Below, piece by piece: positions 1 through 8,027 of a stretch of DNA of 49,518 nucleotides. The first letter of the stretch is position 1; every line of letters starts with the position of its first letter. The notes beneath the pieces were generated by a model that was not told the DNA's origin, made no database searches, and saw nothing but the letters and a program-made list of their open reading frames with translations. Position numbers and translations under genes: made by a program. Origin of the DNA: a virus; the IMG/VR virus record IMGVR_UViG_3300009151_000103, positions 1-49,518 of that record; one strand, written 5' to 3'.

Positions 1-1
1 A

Positions 2-2197
2 GAATATCAAAATACAATATTAGCGCAATTTCTTAAGGACAAGCTCGATTTAGACGACCAAACTATTAAAGACGTTTGCGAAATCAACCGCAATATTAAC
101 AACGCTTTACCTAAGTTGGAAGTACCAAGAAACTCTATGTGGCTTCCAAAGACATTCGAATTTGAAAATATGTTTAGCTATGGTAAAGGCAATTTTGTGG
201 ACTTTACTAACATGTCGGGAACTTATGGGCTGTTTGCTCCTAACGCTAGCGGAAAGTCTACACTGCTTGACTCTATTACCTATTGTATCTTTGACAAATG
301 TTCGAAGACAACAAAGTCCGCACAAGTCATGAACAACAATTCTGACTCTTTTTCGTGCAAATTGGTCTTCGAATTAAACGGGTTGGAGTATACTATATCA
401 AGAAAGGGAAGCAAACAAAAACTTGGTAATGTAAAGGTAAACGTTGACTTCTACTATAAAGACGAAGAAGGCAATAAAGTTTCCTTGAACGGTAAAGAGC
501 GCAACGATACGAACAAAAGCATTCAGAATTTACTTGGCAACTACGAAGACTTCATACTCACAACGTTATCTACTCAGAATAACAACACTGGATTCATTGA
601 TATGAACCAAAAGGAAAGAAAAGATTTGCTTTCACAATTTTTGGACATCAACGTGTTCGAAGATTTGTACATTTTGGCTAATAACGAGATGAGAGAGGTA
701 AGTGTCTTATTAAAAGAATATCAAAAGGAAGACTACCATCAATTGTTTAAGAAGGCCGAGTTCGACGAAGAAACTTTTGAGATAGCTTTAGACGAAGCAA
801 AAGAAGAGAAGAGAAAAACAGAAGAAAAGAGAGATGAATTAAATGAATCAATACTAAATTATACAAAGCAATTAATTCCAATAGATAAAGATATAGTTGA
901 TATAGATGGATTGGAAGATCAGAAGTCTACAATCGAAGCGGGTATTGCAAAGATAATAAAATACATAGAGACAAATAATAGAATAATCAATCAAGTTGAA
1001 AAAGATATAATAGAACTGAATACTCAAACAGTAAGTAATAAACTAATTAAAGATGTTAACTTAGAGGATTATAGTCAAAAGTTAAAAGATTTTGAAATAG
1101 ATACTAAACAATTAGGCGACAAAAAATTAGAATTACGTCAAGCCAATACCAATTTACAAAATAGTAGAAAGAAAATGGTCAAGTTGGCCGAGCTTAAGTA
1201 TGATCCTAATTGTAGTTTCTGTATGGACAACGTGTTTGTAAAGGACGCCATTGAAACAAAGAACTCCATAGAAGCAGAAGAGCTAGCCGTGAAAGATTTG
1301 GAAACTCAAGTAGAAACTTTAGAAGCCCAAATCAAAACGAACTCTAAAGCTGTAGAAATTAAAGCGGCCAAAGATCAATACAACAAAGATTTACAAGAAT
1401 TAGAGGCACAAAAGAATAGGTTAAACGCAGACGATAACAAGTTAAATAAGAAGTTAAACGATAGTAAGACTTTATTATCAACAATAGAAGCCAAGATAGC
1501 AGCACACAATCAACAAGAGCAAGCAATAGAAACCAATAAGCAACTTAACGAGTCAATAGACAATATTAAAGCCGATTTGAAAACTATTGAGAAGGACTTA
1601 CAGACCAAAAACGATTCAATAGCAGATATTACCGCGAACAAAAGATTGGCCGAGAACTCCAAGATCAAGTATGAGAAGGCAATAGAGAAATTAAAGGACT
1701 TGGAAGCAAAATCAAAAGACTATCAGTACTATTTGCAAGCAGTACACAGAGACGGTTTACCTCACAGACTAATCGCAAACACAATACCACAGATTGAGGA
1801 CGAAATCAACAACATCTTGTCACAATTGGTGGATTTTGCAGTAGTTTTACACGCTGACGATAAAAATATAAACGCATACATCGCTTATGACGAAGATAAC
1901 TTTTGGCCTTTGGAACTTACTTCTGGAATGGAGAAGTTCGTTGCAAGTTTGGCTATCAGAACCTCTCTTATCAACGTATCCACTCTTCCTAGGCCCAACT
2001 TTGTGGCAATAGACGAAGGCTTTGGAGCGCTTGATCAGACTAACCTGAGCTCAATGGTCATGCTATTTGACTATCTTAAGACACAATTTAAGTTTATTAT
2101 GATCATATCCCATATTGACTCTATGAGAGACGTGGTAGATCACCATATAGAGATCAACAAAGTCAATGGTAGATCCAAGATAGAACAGACCGCTTAG
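2..2197 (+). CDS. 46: gp46-like recombination endonuclease subunit (SbcC/Rad50 family), 5' partial
   Basis: The reading frame is open to the left edge, so the true start lies before the window; a TTG at 116 is only an internal candidate. The visible part shows an SMC/Rad50-type ATPase. There is a Walker A motif APNASGKST at 236-262, long charged coiled coils, a zinc-hook CSFC at 1211-1222 in the middle of the coils, a signature-like segment (LTSGMEKF, near 1918), and Walker B VAIDEGFGALD near 2001-2034. In T4 the gp46/gp47 complex processes DNA ends for recombination-dependent replication; by analogy this subunit acts on phage DNA in the host cytoplasm. The partner nuclease gp47 would be expected just upstream, outside the window. 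The family call is firm. Confidence 0.93.
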   Translation, partial: EYQNTILAQFLKDKLDLDDQTIKDVCEINRNINNALPKLEVPRNSMWLPKTFEFENMFSYGKGNFVDFTNMSGTYGLFAPNASGKSTLLDSITYCIFDKCSKTTKSAQVMNNNSDSFSCKLVFELNGLEYTISRKGSKQKLGNVKVNVDFYYKDEEGNKVSLNGKERNDTNKSIQNLLGNYEDFILTTLSTQNNNTGFIDMNQKERKDLLSQFLDINVFEDLYILANNEMREVSVLLKEYQKEDYHQLFKKAEFDEETFEIALDEAKEEKRKTEEKRDELNESILNYTKQLIPIDKDIVDIDGLEDQKSTIEAGIAKIIKYIETNNRIINQVEKDIIELNTQTVSNKLIKDVNLEDYSQKLKDFEIDTKQLGDKKLELRQANTNLQNSRKKMVKLAELKYDPNCSFCMDNVFVKDAIETKNSIEAEELAVKDLETQVETLEAQIKTNSKAVEIKAAKDQYNKDLQELEAQKNRLNADDNKLNKKLNDSKTLLSTIEAKIAAHNQQEQAIETNKQLNESIDNIKADLKTIEKDLQTKNDSIADITANKRLAENSKIKYEKAIEKLKDLEAKSKDYQYYLQAVHRDGLPHRLIANTIPQIEDEINNILSQLVDFAVVLHADDKNINAYIAYDEDNFWPLELTSGMEKFVASLAIRTSLINVSTLPRPNFVAIDEGFGALDQTNLSSMVMLFDYLKTQFKFIMIISHIDSMRDVVDHHIEINKVNGRSKIEQTA

Positions 2198-2205
2198 ATA
2201 TTTAT
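2198..2205 (+). promoter_or_regulatory. ATATTTAT motif, candidate late promoter or leader signal
   Basis: Exact octamer immediately after the gp46 stop, with only 4 nt before the next ATG at 2210. If it is a -10-like box, the transcript would start at or within a few bases of the start codon (nearly leaderless). It is one of thirteen such sites seen upstream of genes in this window. Confidence 0.5.
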
Positions 2206-2209
2206 TACC

Positions 2210-3904
2210 ATGATCAAAACAATCATTGCAATATATCCAGGACGCTTCCAACCATTTGGCAGACACCACGCAGAATCATTTAAGTGGTTAGAATCTAAAT
2301 TTGGTAAAGGTAAAACCTTCATTGCAACATCCGACGTAGTTACAGCTCCTAAAAGTCCTCTTAATTTTAAAGAAAAGAAAGAAATCATAAGCAAATACGG
2401 CTATGGTTCTAGTCTTGTTCAAGTTAAAAATCCCTATCAAGCTCAAGAAATTACCGAAAAGTTTGATCCAAAGACTACAGCGGTTGTTTTCATGGTTGGA
2501 GAGAAAGATATGAAGGAAGATCCTAGATTTAAGATAGGAAAAAAGAAAGACGGAGGAGATTCTTACTTCCAAGCTTACAAACCTGGAATGCAAATGCAAG
2601 GCTACATACAACACGGCTATTTGATCGTTGCTCCTCACACCTCTTTTAAAATTACAGGATTTGGCGAGATGAGCGGCACTACTATTAGACAAGCCTTATC
2701 TTCTAAATCCACACCAGAACAATACAAGAAATTATTTACCGATATCTTTGGTTGGTACGATCCTAAAATTGCAGAAATGTTGAAAAAAAAGTTTTCTCAA
2801 TCTAGTTTAAAAGAGTCCTCTAGTTTTGAGAAGTCTCTTATATTAGAATATCTAGTTTACAATTTATTAAACGAAGGTGGAGCTGCTGGACACATGGCAC
2901 ACCCTTTCGATATTCCTTCTGTAAAAACTGGTAAAGATCTTATCGACGTTTTTAACAAGACAGCAGTAAGTTTAACAAAGAAGCCAGTTCCAGTTAAAAT
3001 AGACGGCATCAATGCTTCTATTAGACTTGGAAAAATAGACGGTAAAGTACAATTTGCAATGGACAGAGGCTCTAATAAGCCGCTAGACGTTAAAGGCGTT
3101 ACTTCTAAAGACCTAACTGATAGATTTGGCGAAGGCCATGGCATGATTAAGATCGGCGGTAAAGTTTTAGAGATATTCAACAAGGCATTGCCAGCTATTA
3201 AAGGAGAACTTGCTCAGTTAGGTATGCTAAAGAATCCAAACATCTTATTTAATATAGAATATGTAGAAGGAAAATCAAATGTACAAGAGTACGAGAGTAA
3301 CTTCTTAGCAATACACAATCTTTTACAGATAGATAGAGTTAGTCCAACTAAAAGAGTGACCAAAGAGATCTCTTACGACAAGAAAGCATTACAGTCTTTG
3401 ATAGAGAAGATGACGCCAATAGCAAAAAAGTACGGATTCGAAGTAATGGGAGAAATTCCTGCCAAGTTAAAAGGCAAACCTAACTTCTCTTCAGCTTTAT
3501 CTAAGAGCTACACAGTAGTTTTAAGTAAAGGAAAGAAAGAAACCAAATCATTGAGCGATTGGTTGAGCAAGGCTAAGAACACAAAGGGCATGAAATTGAA
3601 ATTAAAAGACGGAAAGACTGTCGATGCTCTAAGCAAACAAGTGTTTATGTGGATCATGGATGGAAAACCAGTAGATCAGTTAGTCTCTGACATGAAAGAT
3701 GCTCAGATTGCTATTGATTCTTTTGTAATATACAATGCTACTATGCATTTAGGAGACGTTATCTTGGACAATATGACTTCACCGCTTGGAGACGTTAAAG
3801 ATCAAGAGGGAATAGTAGTAAGAGACAAAGCAGTTTACGACAAACCATATAAAATCACCGGATCCTTTATAGTTAGAGGTTTACAAACCGCATTCGGAAA
3901 ATAA
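2210..3904 (+). CDS. Nucleotidyltransferase (NadM/cytidylyltransferase-like) fused to a ligase-like nucleotidyltransferase domain
   Basis: A 564-aa protein with two apparent domains. Residues 1-190 look like a HIGH-superfamily adenylyl/cytidylyltransferase. The motif near residues 9-20 (YPGRFQPFGRHH) is a variant of GxFxPxHxGH, and SGTTIR at 155-160 matches the late ISSTxxR-type motif. From about residue 225 a second domain begins with GGAAGHMAHPFD. It contains KIDG at 263-266, like the ligase/capping motif I lysine, and EGIVVR near the C terminus, like motif IV; a clear motif V is less obvious. I recall this second part from a marine-phage family of unknown function (possibly DUF6267). Possible roles are NAD or nucleotide metabolism plus nucleic-acid end sealing, neither proven. 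The linker carries LLNE-GG at 219-224, which fits the T4 gp21 cleavage pattern. Confidence 0.7.
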   Translation: MIKTIIAIYPGRFQPFGRHHAESFKWLESKFGKGKTFIATSDVVTAPKSPLNFKEKKEIISKYGYGSSLVQVKNPYQAQEITEKFDPKTTAVVFMVGEKDMKEDPRFKIGKKKDGGDSYFQAYKPGMQMQGYIQHGYLIVAPHTSFKITGFGEMSGTTIRQALSSKSTPEQYKKLFTDIFGWYDPKIAEMLKKKFSQSSLKESSSFEKSLILEYLVYNLLNEGGAAGHMAHPFDIPSVKTGKDLIDVFNKTAVSLTKKPVPVKIDGINASIRLGKIDGKVQFAMDRGSNKPLDVKGVTSKDLTDRFGEGHGMIKIGGKVLEIFNKALPAIKGELAQLGMLKNPNILFNIEYVEGKSNVQEYESNFLAIHNLLQIDRVSPTKRVTKEISYDKKALQSLIEKMTPIAKKYGFEVMGEIPAKLKGKPNFSSALSKSYTVVLSKGKKETKSLSDWLSKAKNTKGMKLKLKDGKTVDALSKQVFMWIMDGKPVDQLVSDMKDAQIAIDSFVIYNATMHLGDVILDNMTSPLGDVKDQEGIVVRDKAVYDKPYKITGSFIVRGLQTAFGK

Positions 3905-3905
3905 C

Positions 3906-4316
3906 ATGACGCCAAAAGAAAAAATAGCAATCATAAAAGACTTTGTTGAATTCTGCGAAAATGAAATAAACATAGAAGAGCTTCCAAAGATTAAATTTAT
4001 TTTGGACAACAAATGGGCAAAACATTTGCATAGTTTTGGCCGATACCGAAACGAAAAGCGAGACGTAACTGTTTACATGGGTAAAAGAAATTTGGCCGAT
4101 ACGCTTAGAACGCTAGCACACGAATTGGTTCATCACAGACAAAACGAACTTGGAAAACTTGACATGAATAGCGGAGACACCGGGTCTAATATAGAAAACG
4201 AGGCCAATTCAATGGCAGGTATATTAATGAGAAAATTTGGAAAAACTCACGAAATGATATACGAATCCAAAAGTTTAAAACTTACCGATATCTTAAAAGA
4301 AATAAAACAAAAGTAG
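3906..4316 (+). CDS. Putative zincin-like metallopeptidase
   Basis: 136 aa. HELVH at residues 72-76 is a classic HExxH zinc site, and the acidic NIENEA segment at 95-100 could supply the third (glutamate) ligand, so this looks like a small gluzincin-type phage peptidase. It begins 1 nt after the preceding stop and ends 1 nt before the next gene, so it is translated in a tight cluster. There is no signal peptide. The C terminus, KLTDILKEI at 125-133, matches the short KLxDILxE segment that starts several genes downstream. The substrate is unknown. A structural zinc protein without protease activity cannot be excluded. Confidence 0.7.
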   Translation: MTPKEKIAIIKDFVEFCENEINIEELPKIKFILDNKWAKHLHSFGRYRNEKRDVTVYMGKRNLADTLRTLAHELVHHRQNELGKLDMNSGDTGSNIENEANSMAGILMRKFGKTHEMIYESKSLKLTDILKEIKQK

Positions 4317-4317
4317 A

Positions 4318-4890
4318 ATGCAACAATCAGTTTTGAAAAAAGAATTTAGCAAGAAGGACGTACAAAGAGCCAGAAACATTATTACTGGTAACACCGGAGC
4401 TGCTACACAGACTTTGGCCGGTTGGGAAAAGAAATCTATAGATCATACAGAAGGAGACGTTTGGGAAGAAGACGGACGCAAATGGACTATATCCAATGGT
4501 ATTAAGCAGAACATTACCAAGATGGACAAGTTCAAAAAGCTAGTGGTCATGCCTTTGTGTTGTCCGAAGTGCAAAAAAGCGATGAAGCTTACTGATCTTA
4601 ATAAGAAAATGTACGCTATTCATGATAGATGCTTTGATTGCGTAATTGAAATGGAAGCAAAGATAAAATTGGACGGAAAATGGGAAGAGTACGAGCGTGG
4701 AATGGTAAAATCCAACGCTAGGGCCAGCTTATTGGACTTCGAAAAAGCAGTAGATGCATGGTACGAGGAAAAAGACACCTTTGTTTCTGAGCAAGGCGAC
4801 GTTGAAAAGTGGTCAGGTGGAGATAAGAATAAGATGTACGAAGAAATTAAAGCCAGACTACAAGAGATCAAAAGTTCCGATATTTATTAA
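4318..4890 (+). CDS. Conserved phage zinc-finger protein of unknown function
   Basis: 190 aa, starting 1 nt after the upstream stop. Two CxxC pairs (CPKC at 82-85 and CFDC at 105-108) should bind one zinc. The N-terminal half has GDVWEEDGRKWTISNGIKQN, which I recognise from conserved hypothetical proteins of marine T4-like phages but cannot tie to a function. The C-terminal third is charged and helical. The last codons, D-I-Y-stop, overlap the ATATTTAT motif used by the next gene. Structural or DNA-binding roles are both possible. Confidence 0.7.
   Translation: MQQSVLKKEFSKKDVQRARNIITGNTGAATQTLAGWEKKSIDHTEGDVWEEDGRKWTISNGIKQNITKMDKFKKLVVMPLCCPKCKKAMKLTDLNKKMYAIHDRCFDCVIEMEAKIKLDGKWEEYERGMVKSNARASLLDFEKAVDAWYEEKDTFVSEQGDVEKWSGGDKNKMYEEIKARLQEIKSSDIY
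4880..4887 (+). promoter_or_regulatory. ATATTTAT motif, candidate late promoter
   Basis: Exact octamer lying inside the last codons of the upstream gene (GAT ATT TAT TAA), 14 nt before the ATG at 4902. The stop codon comes directly after it. Confidence 0.5.
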
Positions 4891-4901
4891 TAAAATTTTC
4901 A

Positions 4902-5903
4902 ATGCCTGCTACATCAATCAAACAACAACAAGCAATGGGTATCGCAAGAGGAATCCAAAAAGGTGAAATCGAACCCAAAAAAGGCACTACTTCAGCTAAA
5001 ATCGCAAAAACAATGAAACCAGGAGACGTAAAAGACTTCGCTTCTACAGAACACGAAGGCTTACCTAAAAAAGCAAAGAAAGAAAGCATTGACGGTGCTA
5101 TCGATACATTATACATGGTTAAAAAGCCTTATTCAGGCTGTCAATTAACTGATCTTGTTCAACCAATCGATCCCTTAGTAGGTCTTGGTGGTTCAGAAAT
5201 AGTTCCAGATCACGTACACGCTGTATTTGCAGATCAAGATCAAGCTCAATCAATTGCAGAAGGTCTTTACGAAGAACACGGTCAAAAGATGGAGGCTTTA
5301 GAAGAAAAGAAAAACGATGTAGCTTCTAAAATTACAAAGGCAATAGAGGAATTTGAAAAGAAAAGAAAGGAACACGTAGATGCAGCTAAAGCAGACCCTA
5401 AAAACGCTAGTCAACACAAAGATAAGATTGCTATGATGGCTACAAAGATCGACGATTTGATGAGTAAGCTTGAAAAAGTTGAAAGATCAAAAAAAATAGA
5501 AGACAAAAAAGAAAAAAAGGTAGTTAAAGAAGCCGTAGCACCTCCAATTCCTTCAATAAACAATAGCACAAGCGGTTTGGCAAAAGCATTTAGACAATAC
5601 GCTCAAGATGTAACTTCTAAATCAGGTATGTCTTCAAAAGAGATCGCAGGTATTGAAAAATTAATTAACACTATTTTATCAAAAGCTTCTGCAGCAGAAA
5701 TTGGAATCGCTATAGATAAAGCCCAAATGGCATTAGATAATTCTACTAAAAATGTAGGTCAAAAACCAGGAATTCCGCCTTTACCAGCAAAAAGTGGATC
5801 TGATAAACCAAAGATTCCTGCAATTCCAGCTTTACCTGCAAAAAAAGCAGACACAAATAAGCCAACAATTCCTGCAATTCCAGCTTTACCAAAGAAAAAA
5901 TAA
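4902..5903 (+). CDS. DUF3008-type phage protein with coiled-coil middle and Pro-rich tail
   Basis: 333 aa. Residues 1-60 (MPATSIKQQQAMGIARG, then a DFASTEHEGLP segment) match the DUF3008 pattern seen in many T4-like phages. Residues 60-130 form a second globular region. Residues 130-210 are lysine/glutamate-rich and probably coiled coil. The C-terminal 60 residues repeat IPAIPALPAKK-like units, a proline-rich tail common in structural or scaffolding proteins. No enzyme motif is visible. It follows an ATATTTAT motif, so it may open a transcript. The family call for the N terminus is fairly good; the role is unknown. Confidence 0.7.
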   Translation: MPATSIKQQQAMGIARGIQKGEIEPKKGTTSAKIAKTMKPGDVKDFASTEHEGLPKKAKKESIDGAIDTLYMVKKPYSGCQLTDLVQPIDPLVGLGGSEIVPDHVHAVFADQDQAQSIAEGLYEEHGQKMEALEEKKNDVASKITKAIEEFEKKRKEHVDAAKADPKNASQHKDKIAMMATKIDDLMSKLEKVERSKKIEDKKEKKVVKEAVAPPIPSINNSTSGLAKAFRQYAQDVTSKSGMSSKEIAGIEKLINTILSKASAAEIGIAIDKAQMALDNSTKNVGQKPGIPPLPAKSGSDKPKIPAIPALPAKKADTNKPTIPAIPALPKKK

Positions 5904-5907
5904 TTAA

Positions 5908-6279
5908 ATGAGTGCAATATCAAAATTTATATCTACTCTTTTAAATTCTAGACAACAAGCTCATGTATTTCATTGGCAAGAACAAGGCGAAGGCTCTGAA
6001 GCTCGCCACTTGGCTCTAGATAACTACTATAATGAAATTATAGAACACGTAGACGGTCTTGTAGAATCTTATCAGGGTCGCTATGGCATCATTAGAGGCT
6101 ATGATTTGAATTTTAGATTAAGAGAAGATAATGATCCTGCTTTTTATTTTAGAGCATTAGTTAAATACGTAGAAGCTGCAAGACAAAAGCTTCCTCAAGA
6201 CTCTTATATTCAAAATCAAGTAGACGAAATAGTAGATTTAATCGAAACAACTAACTATAAATTAGATAATTTACACTAA
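5908..6279 (+). CDS. Small helical phage protein (DUF5856-like, possibly ferritin/Dps-like fold)
   Basis: 123 aa, almost entirely helical. His19 and His22 in HVFHWQ, His34, and acidic residues in the EIIEHVDGLVE segment resemble the spacing in Dps/ferritin-like helical bundles. I recognise the sequence type from conserved marine-phage proteins usually labelled DUF5856. Iron binding or DNA protection is possible but not shown. The stop codon overlaps the next start (TAATG), suggesting translational coupling. Confidence 0.65.
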   Translation: MSAISKFISTLLNSRQQAHVFHWQEQGEGSEARHLALDNYYNEIIEHVDGLVESYQGRYGIIRGYDLNFRLREDNDPAFYFRALVKYVEAARQKLPQDSYIQNQVDEIVDLIETTNYKLDNLH

Positions 6280-6563
6280 TGATTAAATTAGCGGATATAT
6301 TAGAAGAGATTATAGATGAAGCGAAGTATCATGGCAAAAATGTTACTCTAAATCAGCCTCATTTAAGTCCAGATGGTCCTAAAAAGAGATCAGTATACGT
6401 TAAAAATCCAAAAGGAAACGTAGTTAAAGTAAATTTCGGACAAAAAGGAGTTGCAATTAAAAAGCACCTTCCCAAACATAGAAAGTCTTATAGAGCAAGA
6501 CACGGTTGTGATAATCCAGGACCAAAATGGAAAGCAAACTATTGGTCTTGTAAAGCATGGTAA
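6279..6563 (+). CDS. Small basic conserved phage protein with targeting-like N terminus
   Basis: 94 aa, start overlapping the previous stop. The N terminus, MIKLADILEEIIDEA, matches the short KLxDILxE pattern shared with the next genes and contains LEE and IDE sites compatible with T4 gp21 cleavage. The rest is very basic. A C-terminal segment with RARHGCDNPGPKW and YWSCKAW, carrying two cysteines, is typical of a conserved marine-phage hypothetical family. The basic body could bind packaged DNA. Function unknown. Confidence 0.7.
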   Translation: MIKLADILEEIIDEAKYHGKNVTLNQPHLSPDGPKKRSVYVKNPKGNVVKVNFGQKGVAIKKHLPKHRKSYRARHGCDNPGPKWKANYWSCKAW

Positions 6564-6564
6564 T

Positions 6565-7227
6565 ATGATAAAACTAAAAGACATACTATTAGAAATGGGC
6601 GTAGGAACTATAAAACCCATCATGGATTTGTACGATGAAAATCCAGAGAAAGTTTCTAGCGTTATATTTCCAAATAATTCAAAAGCATCAAGACAAGAGG
6701 TAGAAAGAGAATTACGAGGCGCTTCTTACGAAGATTTTAATCAATACAGACAAGAACTTGGAGTAGAAATAGAAGAAAGCAAAGAAAAACCAGGTTTGTG
6801 GGCAAATATTAGAGCGCAAAGAGCTAGGGGAGAAAAACCGGCTAGAAAAGGAACTAAAGCATTTAAACAAGCCGTTAAAGCTGCTGACGATATTAATACT
6901 ATGGATGAACTTAGTCTAAAAAAAATATTAGGAACTACTGCATTAGCTGCCGGTTTAGCAATGTCTCCAAACCAAGCCAAAGCACAAGAGCCAAATAAAG
7001 CTCCAACTACACAAGTTCAAAAACAAGACACAACAACTGGATTTGGCCTTGGAAAATCTTCTCAAGAGCACACTGCTAGAACAATGGCAAGATTAAATGC
7101 TACAAAAGATTTAATGCAAAAATTAGGAAAGACGGAACTAAGCGCAGGCATAGAAATACTAGATTCAAAAACATTTCAAACAAAAAATGGTTACGAAGTT
7201 GAAATGAAAGTTAAAATATCGCAATAA
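6565..7227 (+). CDS. Conserved phage protein with targeting-like N terminus and an internal signal-like segment
   Basis: I place the start at 6565 (220 aa). An upstream in-frame ATG at 6451 would lie deep in the preceding gene, and 6565 follows that gene's stop directly and gives MIKLKDILLEMG, matching the neighbours' N termini. Middle: KPGLWANIRAQRARGEKPA, a stretch common in phage proteins. Residues 118-140 form a signal-peptide-like run: two lysines, a hydrophobic stretch, then AKA-QE. The C-terminal 70 residues resemble LPP20-like periplasmic domains. An internal start at M113 (6901) could yield a separate secreted product; that is speculative. Confidence 0.65.
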   Translation: MIKLKDILLEMGVGTIKPIMDLYDENPEKVSSVIFPNNSKASRQEVERELRGASYEDFNQYRQELGVEIEESKEKPGLWANIRAQRARGEKPARKGTKAFKQAVKAADDINTMDELSLKKILGTTALAAGLAMSPNQAKAQEPNKAPTTQVQKQDTTTGFGLGKSSQEHTARTMARLNATKDLMQKLGKTELSAGIEILDSKTFQTKNGYEVEMKVKISQ

Positions 7228-7238
7228 AATACCAAATA

Positions 7239-8018
7239 ATGAAACTTAAAGACTTACTTAAAGAAGCTATCGGAGAAATCTCTTACAAAAAAGCTGGTTT
7301 ACAACATCCAAACAAAGCGGACTTAAATCACGATAAAGAAATCTCTTCTTACGAAAAGAAAAGAGGCCAAGCAATTGAGAAGAATTTAGAAGAATACAAT
7401 CCACAAGACGATGAAAATAACATTCGTTTTGGTATGGAAGTAAGACCACTACAAACAATGCCTTCACCAGATAATGGAGAAGTACAAGCGATGAATAGCA
7501 ATATGGTGTGCGAACAATGCGGAGCTGCGATGATGTATGAAGACAGAATGTGCTCTGAGTGTGGATATATGCAAGAAGAGGGTGAACAACAACCAAATCC
7601 TCAAGCACCAGATCACGAAGTGTTTATGGCAAAAGCCAGTTTAAAAAGCATTATCAGCAATGCAAGCGAATTGATGAATAAATTGGGTGACGAAGAGATA
7701 GATATTCCTGCTTGGGTTCAAGATCACATTACAAACGCGGATAACTATATTGGTCAAGCAAACGACGGATACTACGAATACGAAGCTGGTGAAGGAAACG
7801 AAACTCCTGACGAAGAAGCATTATACGAAGCAAAACCATCTGCTGGATTAACAAAAAAGCAAAAGAGCGGTATCGAAAAAAAAGCTCATAAAGGCAAAAA
7901 CGTTGGACACGGAGGATTTGATAAATTAGCATCTACCGCTGCAAAAGAATACGGATCTAAAGAAATTGGTAAAAAAGTTGCTGCAGCCGCAATGTGGAAA
8001 GGCATTCATCGTAAATAA
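7239..8018 (+). CDS. Conserved phage protein with EF-hand-like loop and zinc ribbon
   Basis: 259 aa. It begins MKLKDLLKEAIGE, very close in form to the T4 capsid-targeting sequence (MKTYQEFIAEA), with LKE-A as a possible gp21 site. Residues 28-39 (DLNHDKEISSYE) fit the EF-hand/dockerin calcium loop at positions 1, 3, 5 and 12. CxxC pairs at 91-94 and 105-108 form a zinc ribbon. Around residues 145-180, DIPAWVQDHITNADNYI is a segment found in many phage internal proteins. The C-terminal part is Lys/Ala-rich. It is likely a virion or internal protein, but this is inference. Confidence 0.65.
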   Translation: MKLKDLLKEAIGEISYKKAGLQHPNKADLNHDKEISSYEKKRGQAIEKNLEEYNPQDDENNIRFGMEVRPLQTMPSPDNGEVQAMNSNMVCEQCGAAMMYEDRMCSECGYMQEEGEQQPNPQAPDHEVFMAKASLKSIISNASELMNKLGDEEIDIPAWVQDHITNADNYIGQANDGYYEYEAGEGNETPDEEALYEAKPSAGLTKKQKSGIEKKAHKGKNVGHGGFDKLASTAAKEYGSKEIGKKVAAAAMWKGIHRK

Positions 8019-8027
8019 AATAATAAC

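Noticed and set aside
6451-6564. Upstream in-frame ATG for the 6565 gene
   Set aside because: It lies inside the previous gene; the ATG at 6565 follows that gene's stop and gives the shared MIKLKDILLE start.
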